A stretch of DNA of 64,000 nucleotides from Actinomadura sp. DC4 (GCF_030406325.1 NZ_JAUEQY010000041.1:1-64000), one strand, 5' to 3'. Positions 1-8,508 are shown, numbered from the stretch's first letter. Numbers and translations are program-made. Notes: generated by a model not told the origin, from the sequence alone.

Positions 1-219
1 GCGGGCGGCTCAGCTGTACCCGACCACGCCTCCGTCGACGGCGGGGACGGTTGGCTCGGGCCGAGGCCCTCCGCGCCCGACCGAGCCCGCATCGCGGGCG
101 GCTCAGCTGTACCCGACCACGCCTCCGTCGACGGCGGGGACGGTTGGCTCGGGCCGAGGCCCTCCGCGCCCGACCGAGCCCGCATCGCGGGCGGCTCAGC
201 TGTACCCGACCACGCCTCC
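1..219. repeat. perfect 93-bp tandem repeat (2.3 copies)
   Basis: Positions 1-93 and 94-186 are identical and 187-219 begins a third copy before diverging. The unit is 31 codons of the minus-strand gene, so copy-number change keeps the frame. Each unit encodes PPSTEAWSG followed by a Gly/Arg/Ser-rich spacer. More copies may lie left of the window. Confidence 0.95.
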
Positions 220-2012
220 GCGGACGGCGGGGGTCTCGGGGACTCGCGTTCGCCTGTGCTCGGCCATGGCTGGGAGCCGTCCCACGCCTGCGTCGACGGC
301 GGGTGAACCGGTGGGGGCGCCTGACCGCCCAGGTCCGGCCACGGCTGCGCCCCGTCCCACGCCTCGGTCGACGGCGGACGAGCCGGCGACGGCGACGGCG
401 ACGGCGGCACCGAAGCCGCACCACCCCCAGCCGGCCACGGCGCCGCCCCGTCCCACGCCTCAGTGGACGGCGGCTTGCCGCCGGCAGGCGCCCAGGCCGG
501 CGCCTGGCCGGGCGGGCCGGTCGGTGGTTCCTGAGCCTGAGGCACACCCGGCGTACGGCCCGGGTTCGACGGATACTGCTGCGCCAGCGGCGCTATCCCC
601 GGTGCCTGGGAGGCGGGCTCGGCGACGGCCGCGGACGTCGCGCGGCTCGGGCCGATGATCTCCGCCAGAACAGCGACCGACGACGGGAAGCCCCGTGGCC
701 GTGCCGGGATGCCGCCGCCCAGCCGGCACCAGGCCAGGTCGGCCTCGTACATCGTGGCCAGGAGCGTGTTGCGCACGGTCGGGCCGGCCGCGTCCATGCG
801 CTCGCGCAGGGCGCGGGGCATTCGGTCATTTTCCGGCCAGAACGGGCGCAGCGGATGGTCGCTCTGGATCAGCATCGCCCGCATCGCGCCGCTGACCTGC
901 GGGTCCAGCCAGCCGACGACCTGGCTCGACACGTCCTGCCGTACGACCGCGAGGTCGGCGGCCAGCAGCGCGGCGGCGATCAGCCGGGGTTCGACGTAGC
1001 CGCGTGAGGACGGGTCGCCGGCGATGGGCGTGACCGCCGCGGCCAGGTCGTAGTAGACGTTGCGGAAGTGTTCTCCGGCGGAGGCCTCGACGCGCAGCGC
1101 GGGCGCCAACGCCGGCGGGCAGCGGGTCAGCCACTGCTGCACGACCGCCTGGTCCCCGTACGCCAGCGCGCCGTAGTCGACCGTGGGGTTCTGCAGGGTC
1201 GCGCCGAGCATGGAGGTCAGCGCGTCGGCGCGCGGCTGGAAGCGTACGTCCTCGCGCAGGGCGCCGGCCATCGCCCACATCGTGCGGAGTACGACGACGG
1301 CGGAGTCGACGCGGCCCGCTCTCAGGCGCTCGGTGTAGAGGCCGATCAGCGACTCCAGCGGCGGCGGCGTCAGCCAGCGAGGGCCGTCGATGTCCGGGAG
1401 GGGCCGGGAGCGGTACGGGGACCAGAGGTCGAGCAACTGGGTGTCGAGCCGTGAGTCGAAGACCGGGGACATCGCGCACCACAGCATGACGCCCCAGGTC
1501 ACGGCTATGGTGCTCGGCGCGGTGGAGGAGAACAGACCCCACCAGTGGGGGTAGTCCGGCGTGGGCAGCGCGGCGGCGGACTCCACGGTCGCGCGTACGC
1601 GGGCGGTGACCTCCGGGCGGATGCCGGCGTCGACGAAGGCGAGCGCCGGCGGCGGCTCGTACGCGAGGTCGGGGCCGGTCGGCACCACGTGCGGCGGGAC
1701 CGGTGGCACGGGCATGCCCTGCTGGAGCGGGCGCGCGGACATGCGCGTGATGGCGAGGCGCGGCGGCGGGCAGAGGTGCCACTGGCCGTCCGCGGGGGTC
1801 CAGCGGTACCAGCGCCCCCACGCTCCGAACAGCCACCAGCTGCCGTCGGGCAGGGCGAGCATCCGGCCGGCGACGAGGTTCTGTCGCTGCTGTGGTGGCG
1901 TGCCCGGCCACCATCCGGCCGACACCATGGCACGCGTGTCACGCTCGGCCACCGAGAACGGATCGTGTACGGCGGACGAGGGAACATCCCCATATGCCTG
2001 CCCCCAGACCAC
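1..2012 (-). CDS. unknown actinobacterial protein with proline-rich repeat tail (3' end off window)
   Basis: Read on the minus strand, this is a continuous natural-looking frame that runs off the left edge, so its stop is not seen. The N-terminal half is aromatic-rich (WWPGTPPQQRQNL, SWWLFGAWGRWYRWTP). A helical middle part follows, with segments such as LIGLYTERLRAGRVDSAVVV and EADLAWCRLGGGIP. The last visible 180 residues form a Pro-rich tail with repeated PPSTEAW(D/S)G motifs. The start is uncertain: GTG at 2012 (reading VVWGQAYGDV), GTG at 1952 and ATG at 1928 all fit and none has a clear ribosome site; an in-frame stop lies just upstream of 2012. I do not recognise the family. The Trp/Pro-rich tail suggests a cytosolic or cell-envelope adaptor, but this is inference. 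Confidence 0.72.
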   Translation of the reverse strand, partial: MVWGQAYGDVPSSAVHDPFSVAERDTRAMVSAGWWPGTPPQQRQNLVAGRMLALPDGSWWLFGAWGRWYRWTPADGQWHLCPPPRLAITRMSARPLQQGMPVPPVPPHVVPTGPDLAYEPPPALAFVDAGIRPEVTARVRATVESAAALPTPDYPHWWGLFSSTAPSTIAVTWGVMLWCAMSPVFDSRLDTQLLDLWSPYRSRPLPDIDGPRWLTPPPLESLIGLYTERLRAGRVDSAVVVLRTMWAMAGALREDVRFQPRADALTSMLGATLQNPTVDYGALAYGDQAVVQQWLTRCPPALAPALRVEASAGEHFRNVYYDLAAAVTPIAGDPSSRGYVEPRLIAAALLAADLAVVRQDVSSQVVGWLDPQVSGAMRAMLIQSDHPLRPFWPENDRMPRALRERMDAAGPTVRNTLLATMYEADLAWCRLGGGIPARPRGFPSSVAVLAEIIGPSRATSAAVAEPASQAPGIAPLAQQYPSNPGRTPGVPQAQEPPTGPPGQAPAWAPAGGKPPSTEAWDGAAPWPAGGGAASVPPSPSPSPARPPSTEAWDGAQPWPDLGGQAPPPVHPPSTQAWDGSQPWPSTGERESPRPPPSAEAWSGTAEPPAMRARSGAEGLGPSQPSPPSTEAWSGTAEPPAMRARSGAEGLGPSQPSPPSTEAWSGTAEPP

Positions 2013-2061
2013 CAGGCAATGGTAAACGGATCACCAGCACTTAGGCGATTACGAGAAATCC

Positions 2062-2589
2062 TCAGGTCCAGCGGACCTCGCGGTGCTGACGGCTCTTCTC
2101 CACGTACGCCTCGGGTGTGTAGGCGAGGACGGCACGGTCGTCGTCGCCGAGTTCGCGTACGACCTTGCCCGGCACGCCCGCGACGAGGACGCCGGACGGG
2201 ATGGTCTTCCCCGGGGGTACGAGCGCGCCGGCGGCGACCAGCGACCCGGCCCCGATCCGCGCGCCGCCGAGCACGATCGCGCCGATGCCGATGAGCGACC
2301 CGGTCTCGATGTACGCGCCGTGGACCATCGCCTTGTGCCCGAGGCTCACCCGGTCCTCCAGCACCGCGGGCTCGCCGGGGTCGGAGTGCAGACACGACAG
2401 ATCCTGGATGTTGCACTCCTCGCCGACGACGATCTCCTCGTCCTCGCCGCGGAGCACGCAGCCGTACCAGACATTGGCGGCACGCCCGAGAGTCACCCGT
2501 CCGACGACGACGGCGCCGGGCGCCACCCACGCGTCCGGATGGATCTTCGGCTCGTGCTCGCCCAGTACACCTCGGAAGTAGTCAGTCAC
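2062..2589 (-). CDS. gamma-class carbonic anhydrase-like hexapeptide-repeat protein
   Basis: 175 residues, the usual size for the gamma-carbonic anhydrase/PaaY/YrdA group of left-handed beta-helix trimers. Hexapeptide repeats run through most of the chain (NVWYGCVLRG, IGIGAIVLGGARIGAGSLVA), and the Asp/His positions expected for metal binding are visible (CLHSDPG, SLGHKAMVHGA). I chose GTG at 2589 (VTDYFRG) because the family starts there; the longer upstream extension has no homology-like character. Likely a cytosolic zinc-dependent enzyme or acyltransferase-like protein; substrate unknown. It is divergent from the DivIVA-like gene. Confidence 0.88.
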   Translation of the reverse strand: MTDYFRGVLGEHEPKIHPDAWVAPGAVVVGRVTLGRAANVWYGCVLRGEDEEIVVGEECNIQDLSCLHSDPGEPAVLEDRVSLGHKAMVHGAYIETGSLIGIGAIVLGGARIGAGSLVAAGALVPPGKTIPSGVLVAGVPGKVVRELGDDDRAVLAYTPEAYVEKSRQHREVRWT

Positions 2590-2853
2590 GGTGCCTGAGT
2601 CTAGAAGGGACGGGACGTACGGTGACGAAGACGACCGCGCGTGGCAACCCGGGAGATCACGTTGGCAGAAACGTTCTCTGCCGATGGCTCCGTTCTTCCA
2701 CCTAGAACAGCCCTTAAGCGGTATATATCGTGTGCGGCCTCTCAGGTCGCGACTGCGGAGAGTCACTAATTCTTACTGGACGCTGCATTCCCCTTGCGCT
2801 TGAGGGGTACAGCGTCGAGAGTCATCCAGACCTACCTTCAACCCTTTGGGCCA
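2590..2853. other. divergent intergenic region
   Basis: 264 bp between divergently transcribed genes, so both promoters must lie here. An AT-rich patch (around 2715-2735, TTAAGCGGTATATATCG) is the best promoter candidate. No RNA gene or repeat was found. Confidence 0.5.
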
Positions 2854-3828
2854 ATGAGCAACGAAGCCGAGATCCTGCCAAACCTCCTTCGCGAGGAGAC
2901 GTTCGAGATCGTCATGCGCGGCTACAACCGCCGCCAGGTTGACGAATACATCGCCCGCACTCGCAACCAGATCCGTGAGCTCGAGGCTCGCCTGTCCCGT
3001 GCGCTCGACGAGGTCGAGCGGACCCGCCGGGAGATCTCCGAGGTCCGTGAGGCCCGTCGGCCGACCGGCGACGACCTCAGTGAACGCCTTCGTCAGATCA
3101 TCAACCTGGCCGAGGAAGAGGCTCAGTCCAAGCTGGGTGACGCCGATCAGAAGGTCGCGCAGATCCGCCAGGACGCCGAACGCGACGCCAAGCGGATCAT
3201 CGACGAGGCCCGCGGAAAGTCCGAGCGGACGGTCGCCCAGGCCCAGGAGAACGCGAGCCACATGCTCTCGGCGGCCAAGCAGGAGTCCGAGCGGATCCAG
3301 TCGACCGCCAAGCAGGAGGCCGACAAGCTGCTCCTCGACACCCGCAACGAGGCCGAGCGCACTCTCACGAGCGCCGAGCGCCGCGCGTCGGCCATCAACG
3401 AGGACGCCACCGAGCGGCTCACCCAGCTGACCAAGCAGCACACGCAGGCGCTGGGGCGGCTCGGTGAGATCAGCGAGACCCTCTCCGTGCTGATGCGCAA
3501 CGAGGACAACGCCGGCCCGCTCGAGCAGATGGTGACCGACCTCGCCGGCGCACCGCGGCCGGCGCGGAAGGCCGCGCAGCAAGGGCAGCAGGGGCAGCAG
3601 GCACAACAGGCGCAGCACGCCGACGACCCGCCGCCGGCTCAGCAGGCGCAGCAGGCGCAGCAGCCCCGGCACCAGGGGGCGCACGCCATGCCGCCCGCCG
3701 CGCCGCCGGTACCCCACCAGCAGCCGGCCCAGTCCCAGGTCCACCCGATGCCGCCCTCAGGACAGCACGACGGACCGCCCATCGCCCAGTTCCCGCCGTC
3801 ACCCCCCGCGGGCGAACCCGCGGAATGA
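2854..3828 (+). CDS. DivIVA-like coiled-coil protein
   Basis: 324 residues. The N-terminus (LREETFEIVMRGYNRRQVDE) is a DivIVA-type membrane-targeting segment with the typical GYxxxQVDE signature. It is followed by about 200 residues of charged heptad-like coiled coil (AEEEAQSKL, AEREAKRII-type repeats), then a Gln/Pro/His-rich disordered tail from about residue 245 with QQGQQGQQ and QQAQQAQQ runs. Such proteins scaffold polar growth or division in actinomycetes. ATG at 2854 is preferred because family members start just before this segment; the 20-residue extension upstream looks non-coding. A hairpin terminator follows. Confidence 0.85.
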   Translation: MSNEAEILPNLLREETFEIVMRGYNRRQVDEYIARTRNQIRELEARLSRALDEVERTRREISEVREARRPTGDDLSERLRQIINLAEEEAQSKLGDADQKVAQIRQDAERDAKRIIDEARGKSERTVAQAQENASHMLSAAKQESERIQSTAKQEADKLLLDTRNEAERTLTSAERRASAINEDATERLTQLTKQHTQALGRLGEISETLSVLMRNEDNAGPLEQMVTDLAGAPRPARKAAQQGQQGQQAQQAQHADDPPPAQQAQQAQQPRHQGAHAMPPAAPPVPHQQPAQSQVHPMPPSGQHDGPPIAQFPPSPPAGEPAE

Positions 3829-3838
3829 CTCACGCGAT

Positions 3839-3880
3839 CGCCCTGGTGGCCCTGACCGGCCACCAGGGCGTTCTGTTCTA
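3839..3880 (+). terminator. intrinsic terminator after DivIVA-like gene
   Basis: Perfect 13-bp inverted repeat (CGCCCTGGTGGCC at 3839-3851, its complement at 3858-3870) with a 6-nt loop, followed by a T-rich tract TTCTGTTCT. Confidence 0.85.
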
Positions 3881-3893
3881 GAGTCTTGGTCTT

Positions 3894-4436
3894 GTGGGAG
3901 CTGACAACCGCCGCAAGCAGGGCCCCGGCACGGTGCGCCCGATCCGCTACATGGGCGACCCGGTGCTGCGCACCGAGTGTGACCCCGTCAGGGCCTTCGA
4001 CGCCGACCTGAAGCGTCTCATCGACGACATGTTCGCCTCGATGTACGCCAACGACGGCGCCGGGCTCGCGGCGAACCAGATCGGCGTCTCACTCCAGGCC
4101 TTCGTCTACGACTGTGCCGACGACGAGGGAACCCCGCACGTCGGGCACGTCCTCAACCCGGTCCTCGTGGCCGCCGACGGCGAACTCCTCGACGACGACG
4201 AGGGCTGCCTGTCGCTGCCGGGCCTGAGGTTCCCCACCCCCCGCCACGCGCACGCGGTGGTGGAGGGGGTCGACATGACGGGCAAGCCGGTACGGGTCGA
4301 GGGCACCGGCTACTTCGCCCGCTGCCTCCAGCACGAGTGCGGCCACCTCAAGGGCCGGCTGTACGTCGACACGTTGAAGGGCGAGGCCCGCAAGGACGCC
4401 CTGCGCGCCGTACGCACCGCCACCTGGGCCCACTAG
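3894..4436 (+). CDS. def: peptide deformylase
   Basis: 180 residues. It removes the formyl group from N-terminal formyl-methionine of nascent proteins in the cytosol. All three metal-site motifs are present: GAGLAANQIG, EGCLSLPG (Cys ligand) and QHECGHLKG (HEXXH, two His ligands and catalytic Glu). GTG at 3894 sits about 10 nt after TAGAGT, a possible -10 element, with no ribosome site, so the transcript may be leaderless. It is preceded by the terminator of the DivIVA-like gene and is probably monocistronic. Confidence 0.96.
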   Translation: MGADNRRKQGPGTVRPIRYMGDPVLRTECDPVRAFDADLKRLIDDMFASMYANDGAGLAANQIGVSLQAFVYDCADDEGTPHVGHVLNPVLVAADGELLDDDEGCLSLPGLRFPTPRHAHAVVEGVDMTGKPVRVEGTGYFARCLQHECGHLKGRLYVDTLKGEARKDALRAVRTATWAH

Positions 4437-4439
4437 CCG

Positions 4440-4477
4440 GACCCACCAACCGGACCCACCAACCGACCCACCAACCG
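4440..4477. repeat. short tandem repeat downstream of def
   Basis: Three near-identical 12-13-bp units of ACCCACCAACCG immediately after the def stop codon. The 226-bp gap to 4662 contains nothing else I can support. Confidence 0.8.
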
Positions 4478-4662
4478 ACTTCGCCGGCTCACCGAGGCCA
4501 CGGACACGGCCCCTCGTCCTGATGCTGTGCCGAGGTGGCGACCACAACGACGCGGGCAGCCCGCCCATCCCCCAGGGACCGGCGAGAAGGACCGCTGATC
4601 GCACCCACCGTGAACGGCCACGGCGATCGCCGGTCTCCCCCTCGGCATCGACGGCGCCACGA

Positions 4663-5988
4663 TCATTCGCGGTCGGCAGGAGCGGTGACACGCCAGTGGC
4701 CGGTCGGGCCTATCCACAAGATCACGCCAGGCCAGAGGTGTTCGACCCGCCAGCCTTTTGTCTGTTTCAGCCGATGGTGCCGACGGCAGAGCAGCGTGAG
4801 GTTACACGGACAGGTCCGGCCGCCTCGGTGAAACGGTATGGAATGGTCGATATCGCACTGGCGTACGGGCCGCCGGCAGCCGGGGAAGCAGCATCGGCGA
4901 TCACGGCACTCGATCAGACGTCGCATCGCGGCCGGTACGCGGTATCCCCGGCCCGCACACTCGGAGCCCGCCGGACGCGAGTCCTCGTGATCGGGGAGGC
5001 ACCAGTGAACCCGTAGCGCGGCCAGCGCCTCTGTGACACGCGGACCGGCCTGGGCGATGAGCAGGCCGAGCCGACGATGCCGGTCGGGCACGTCCGAGGA
5101 CAGGGCCGCGAACTCCGAACGCACGGCCGCGGCGACGACGTCGGCGGCCGCGTCGTCGACGTCCGACCAGTCCACGTCATCACGCCGACCGACCCGCTCC
5201 GCCGCGAACGGGACGGTCGTGCCGGCGGGCGGCTCGGTGAGCGTCGATGTGCCGCGCAGCAAAGCGAGGAACACGTCGGCGCGCACCTGGCCGATGCTCC
5301 GGTCGTCGCCGTCGTGTCTGAGCCCGGCCGCTATCGCGCACACCCGGCCGTAAGCGGCGGAGGCCGCGTCAGCGGGCAGATCAGCGCCGATGAGCTGAGC
5401 AGTGCCGTCGTCGGTCTCGATCAGGGCCACCTCGCGCCGCCGCTCAGCCGCCTCGCGCCGCTGCCGGAGCCCCTCCGGATCAAGCCGCTTGACCAGCCGC
5501 CGCACCTTCGCCCGAATCTCGCCGGTGGTCTGCCACGACGCCCGGGGAAGCACCCGTGTCTCGATCTCGGTCGCGTTCTCGTCGCTCACCTGGCCGGTGC
5601 AGTGCCAGAGCGTTCGCGCCTTGAGATAGTCGATGTCACCGGCGGCCAGCGCGGAGAACGTGCCGGGCAGCCGCTCAACGAGGTCTGTCGCGAACCGGAC
5701 CAGCTCATCAGCCGACGCCGCCGTCAACGTCAGTGCCTGGGCGACCTCTTCCCTCAGGTAGTCACCAGGCGAGATCGCCTCGACCGCCGGCATGTCATCT
5801 TCGGCGCGCCTGCGCCGGGCCAACTCGGCCACCGCCGCCAACTCGATCGCCTGCGCGCGTGAGGCGATGGCACGAGCCGCCCCCATCGCCTCGATCAGCT
5901 GCTGGTCCGGCAGGTCGACGACGCCACCGTCGAGCAGCCCGTCCAGCGGCGTGGCCGGCATGCTCGTCATCACGTCCATCTCGGCCAC
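4663..5988 (-). CDS. DUF222 / HNH endonuclease-family protein
   Basis: 441 residues. The N-terminal about 300 residues match the alpha-helical DUF222 layout found in many actinobacterial repeat families (LIEAMGAARAIASRAQAIEL, DIDYLKARTLW). The C-terminus is an HNH nuclease module: CRDRRCCFPGC, CDIDHSIPFHRGG and NLTLLCRRHHRLKQ, with paired Cys for zinc. These genes are multicopy in mycobacteria and relatives, and their role (mobile element or DNA repair) is unsettled. Start is GTG at 5988, or the ATG three codons inside. It is convergent with def. Confidence 0.9.
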   Translation of the reverse strand: MAEMDVMTSMPATPLDGLLDGGVVDLPDQQLIEAMGAARAIASRAQAIELAAVAELARRRRAEDDMPAVEAISPGDYLREEVAQALTLTAASADELVRFATDLVERLPGTFSALAAGDIDYLKARTLWHCTGQVSDENATEIETRVLPRASWQTTGEIRAKVRRLVKRLDPEGLRQRREAAERRREVALIETDDGTAQLIGADLPADAASAAYGRVCAIAAGLRHDGDDRSIGQVRADVFLALLRGTSTLTEPPAGTTVPFAAERVGRRDDVDWSDVDDAAADVVAAAVRSEFAALSSDVPDRHRRLGLLIAQAGPRVTEALAALRVHWCLPDHEDSRPAGSECAGRGYRVPAAMRRLIECRDRRCCFPGCRRPVRQCDIDHSIPFHRGGRTCPCNLTLLCRRHHRLKQTKGWRVEHLWPGVILWIGPTGHWRVTAPADRE

Positions 5989-6197
5989 ACCCCCCGCTCA
6001 TCCTCAGCTCCTTCGAACACACTAGCGATTCCCGCCTAACAGATGCAGCGACATTTCGGACGATCAACAAAGGATCATCGAGATTTCGCCAAAGCGGAGC
6101 GCATAAAAGGGGCAACACAATCAGGAAGCCGCCATGTCCGATCATGACGAGCTATAGCCAGCATCAGAGTGCTATCGCCGACCCCTTTACGGAGGGT

Positions 6198-6536
6198 TCA
6201 TCCGCCTCGGTTCCGCAGGGTCACGTGTTCGCGGAGGAGACGGCGCGTGACGCCGTAGCTCATGCCTAACTCCGCCGCCACGCGGCGAATGGTCCACCCC
6301 TCCTTGTAGAGACGGACCGCGTCGGCCTGCGGCGCGGGCAGGTCGTCCGTATCCACCCTGGCGCGCCTCTCGCCGAGGAGCGCGCGGACGTGGTCCGGGT
6401 CGTAGCGCCGGTGCCCGCCGGGGGTCGCGGTGGCGCCGAGACGCCCCTCTCGTGCCCAGCGGGCCAGCGTGGACGTACGGACACCGAACAGGGCCGCCAC
6501 CTCCCGGGGGGTGAGCAGACGGTCGTACGGGACCAT
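6198..6536 (-). CDS. small MerR/BldC-like DNA-binding protein with second HTH
   Basis: 112 residues from the ATG at 6536. The first half is a winged-helix excisionase/MerR-type domain (LLTPREVAALFGVRTSTLAR, then GGHRRYDPDHVRALL) like BldC. The second half has a further helix-turn-helix resembling a homeodomain-like resolvase segment (TIRRVAAELGMSYGVTRRLL). The start overlaps the stop of the upstream gene by one base (TGATG), so the two are translationally coupled. Likely a cytosolic transcription factor; target unknown. Confidence 0.82.
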   Translation of the reverse strand: MVPYDRLLTPREVAALFGVRTSTLARWAREGRLGATATPGGHRRYDPDHVRALLGERRARVDTDDLPAPQADAVRLYKEGWTIRRVAAELGMSYGVTRRLLREHVTLRNRGG

Positions 6537-6811
6537 CAGACGTGTCGCGGCGTCACGACGTGGGCGATCATTTTCGCGGCCTTGTCGATCTCCTCGGCCG
6601 GGCAGATCGGCTCGCCCCACGACCACCACCAGTGAAGCACTTCAGCTTTGTCGGGCATGCACCGAATGACCTCTGAAAGCATTCCGGCGTTCGTGACGCC
6701 CGCGTGGACGCGCGTCGGGCTCAGTTGTTCCGATGTCAGGCCTTTCTCTCCGCACGCCTTCACGAGGCGCCGGCACAGAGAGTGGATCTCTTCCAGTTCG
6801 TTCTTCGGCAT
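6536..6811 (-). CDS. small hypothetical protein coupled to the BldC-like gene
   Basis: 91 residues, starting MPKNELEEIHSLCRRL. It has an Arg/Lys-rich helical first half and a Trp cluster (HWWWSWGEPICPAEE). No signal peptide or membrane segment is visible. It is the first gene of a two-gene unit with the BldC-like regulator. I do not recognise the family; the context suggests a partner or modulator of that regulator. Confidence 0.7.
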   Translation of the reverse strand: MPKNELEEIHSLCRRLVKACGEKGLTSEQLSPTRVHAGVTNAGMLSEVIRCMPDKAEVLHWWWSWGEPICPAEEIDKAAKMIAHVVTPRHV

Positions 6812-6956
6812 CGCCTTCTCCTTCTCGGTTTCGTGCCGGGTTCCCTAGATTCGCGGTTTCGGATTAACCTGTGTACGGGTACGGGACGCGATTCAAATCC
6901 CTGGACTCGTGCCCCGTTGAGCTGGACATTCACTGGAGTCGACTGGAGTCCGACAA

Positions 6957-7756
6957 ATGGGTCATATGGACGGCGAATACTTCACCCCCAGGCGATTTGG
7001 GGGCGAGAGTTGCACTTCTACCGAGAAAAGGCCGGGCTCACTCAGGCCGATTTAGCGGCGCGCCTCTACTGCTCCGATTCGCTCATTTCCTCGATCGAGA
7101 CCGGGCACGCTCCCGCGACCGAGGATTTCGCGAAAGCCGCCGATCGGGAGCTCGACAGCGACGGCGCACTGTTCCGCCTCCTCGACTGGAGAAAGGGCGC
7201 ATCCCCATACCCGTCGTGGTTCATCGACTGGCTCCCGGCCGAGCAGAAAGCGGGCCTCATCCGATGGTTCGAGGTCGCCCTGATCCCCGGCTTACTCCAG
7301 ACCGAGGAGTACGCCCGCGTGATGCTGGGCGACGAGACGGACGTGGCGGCACGTCTGTCGCGTCAGGCGATCCTCACGCGAGAGGACCCGTCCCCGGTCG
7401 AGTTCTACTGCGTGCTCGACGAGGCCGTACTCCGGCGCAACATCGGCGGTGCCGCCGTGATGTACGAACAATGCCAGCACCTCGCCAAAATGGGCGAGAC
7501 CGAAAACATCAGCGTCCGGGTCGTACCCTCACGCAGGCATCGAGGCGCGCGCGGCCCGTTCGCGATAGCTACTCTGGAAGGCGGTGCCCAAGTCGCCCAC
7601 ACCGAAACGGCTTTCGGCGGAGTCGTCAGTACCCGTACCGAGGACATCGCCACGGCGACGGCGTCCTGGGAGGCCATCAGTTCGGCGTCCCTACCCGAGG
7701 ACATGTCGCGAGACATGATCATGAGGATCGCGGAGGAACTGTGGAAGACACCGTGA
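6957..7756 (+). CDS. XRE-family regulator with DUF5753 domain, apparent frameshift near N-terminus
   Basis: The frame ending at 7756 encodes an XRE helix-turn-helix (YREKAGLTQADLAARL, then SSIETG) and the DUF5753 ligand/partner domain (PGLLQTEEYARVM, LDEAVLRRNIGG, SVRVVPS). It has no plausible start codon. ATG at 6957, eight bases after GGAG, opens MGHMDGEYFTP in another frame; adding one C to the C5 run at 6985-6989 would join it exactly to QAIWGREL, the usual N-terminus of this family. I therefore read the gene as 6957-7756 with a one-base loss, a sequencing slip, or phase variation. The stop overlaps the next start (GTGA). Confidence 0.75.
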
Positions 7757-7842
7757 ACGCCACTCTCGCGTGGCGCAAGTCGGCCCGGAGCAACGACACG
7801 GGTTCGTCTTGCGTCGAAGTCGCCGTCTACGAGTCCGCGTAA
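7753..7842 (+). CDS. truncated DUF397-like mini-protein, copy 1
   Basis: 29 residues. The start GTG overlaps the XRE stop by four bases. It contains the DUF397 core signature (WRKSARSNDTG, then SCVEVAV) but stops where normal 60-70-aa DUF397 proteins continue with the SKDPDGP-type half. XRE/DUF5753 plus DUF397 is a classic actinomycete pair (as in WhiJ/AbaA-like loci), so a partner role for the regulator is likely if the short form is functional. Confidence 0.72.
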   Translation: MNATLAWRKSARSNDTGSSCVEVAVYESA

Positions 7843-7850
7843 GGCGAGCC

Positions 7851-7940
7851 GTGGAGGACACCCTCGAATGGCGTAAGTCCGCCCGGAGCAACGACACCGG
7901 CTCGAATTGCGTCGAAGTCGCCGTAACGAACTCCGACTGA
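7851..7940 (+). CDS. truncated DUF397-like mini-protein, copy 2
   Basis: 29 residues, nearly identical to the preceding mini-gene (WRKSARSNDTG, then NCVEVAV) and likewise ending early. GTG at 7851 follows AAGGCGAG, a plausible ribosome site. The pair looks like a recent tandem duplication; the two copies differ mainly at the ends. Confidence 0.7.
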   Translation: MEDTLEWRKSARSNDTGSNCVEVAVTNSD

Positions 7941-7947
7941 TCGCAGA

Positions 7948-7985
7948 AGAGAGGCCCTTTCCGCGGTGCGGAGGGGGCCTCTTCA
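7948..7985. terminator. bidirectional hairpin between DUF397 mini-gene and arfB
   Basis: Inverted repeat AAGAGGCCC / GGGCCTCTT with an intervening Gly-codon-like GC segment, lying between convergent genes and overlapping the arfB stop. Confidence 0.7.
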
Positions 7986-8411
7986 GTCGTCGAAGCGGCC
8001 GGAGCGGCCGCGTTTGATCTGGCCGCGGCGGCGCTTGCCGTCGAGGCGCCGCGCCTGGACGCGGCGGCTGGGCTTGGTCGGGCGGCGGGACTTCGGCGGG
8101 GGCGCGGTCGCCTCGGACAGCAGCGCCGACAGGCGTACCTTGGCCGCCTCCCGGTTGCGCAGCTGCGACCGGTGCTCCTCCGCACGGATCGTCAGCACGC
8201 CGTTCACCAGGCGGCCGGCCAGCCGCTGCACGGCCCGCTCCTTGTACGCCTGCGGCAGCGCGACCGACCGCACGAGATCGAAGGACAGCTCCGCCGCGCT
8301 GTCACTCGTGTTGACATGCTGCCCGCCCGGACCGGACGAACGGGAGAAACGCCAGCTGAGCTCGGCGTCAGGGATGATCACCGAACCGCGCACGCGAACT
8401 GGACCGGACAT
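7983..8411 (-). CDS. arfB: ArfB/YaeJ-type peptidyl-tRNA hydrolase (ribosome rescue)
   Basis: 142 residues. The N-terminal release-factor-like domain has the catalytic GGQ at residues 29-31 (SSGPGGQHVN), which hydrolyses peptidyl-tRNA on stalled ribosomes. The Arg/Lys-rich tail after residue 110 (SRRPTKPSRR, GKRRRGQIKRG) is the segment that enters the empty mRNA channel in this family. Length and order match the family. It is monocistronic on the minus strand and divergent from the oxygenase gene. Confidence 0.93.
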   Translation of the reverse strand: MSGPVRVRGSVIIPDAELSWRFSRSSGPGGQHVNTSDSAAELSFDLVRSVALPQAYKERAVQRLAGRLVNGVLTIRAEEHRSQLRNREAAKVRLSALLSEATAPPPKSRRPTKPSRRVQARRLDGKRRRGQIKRGRSGRFDD

Positions 8412-8472
8412 AGACCCGATTATCCCCGGACCGCGACCCCGATGTCGTCCCGTTTTCCTCGCCGTCGCGGTA

Positions 8473-8508
8473 CTGGCCGCCGTGCAAGTGATTACTTACA
8501 ATGCCCCT
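8473..8508 (+). promoter_or_regulatory. candidate promoter for leaderless DUF2236 gene
   Basis: TACAAT at 8497-8502 is close to a consensus -10 and lies 6 nt before the ATG at 8509, with no ribosome site, suggesting transcription starts at the start codon. An imperfect dyad AAGTGATTACTTA overlaps it and could be an operator. Confidence 0.5.

Noticed and set aside
826-2530. Long minus-strand frames overlapping the left-edge gene
   Set aside because: Arg/Pro/Ala-rich shadow translations; the alternative frame gives balanced protein with PPSTEAW repeats and runs off the window edge.
6875-6912. tRNA-like 3' end (GATTCAAATCCC-like T-loop) before the XRE gene
   Set aside because: The flanking bases do not pair as a T stem and no acceptor or anticodon arm can be drawn upstream.
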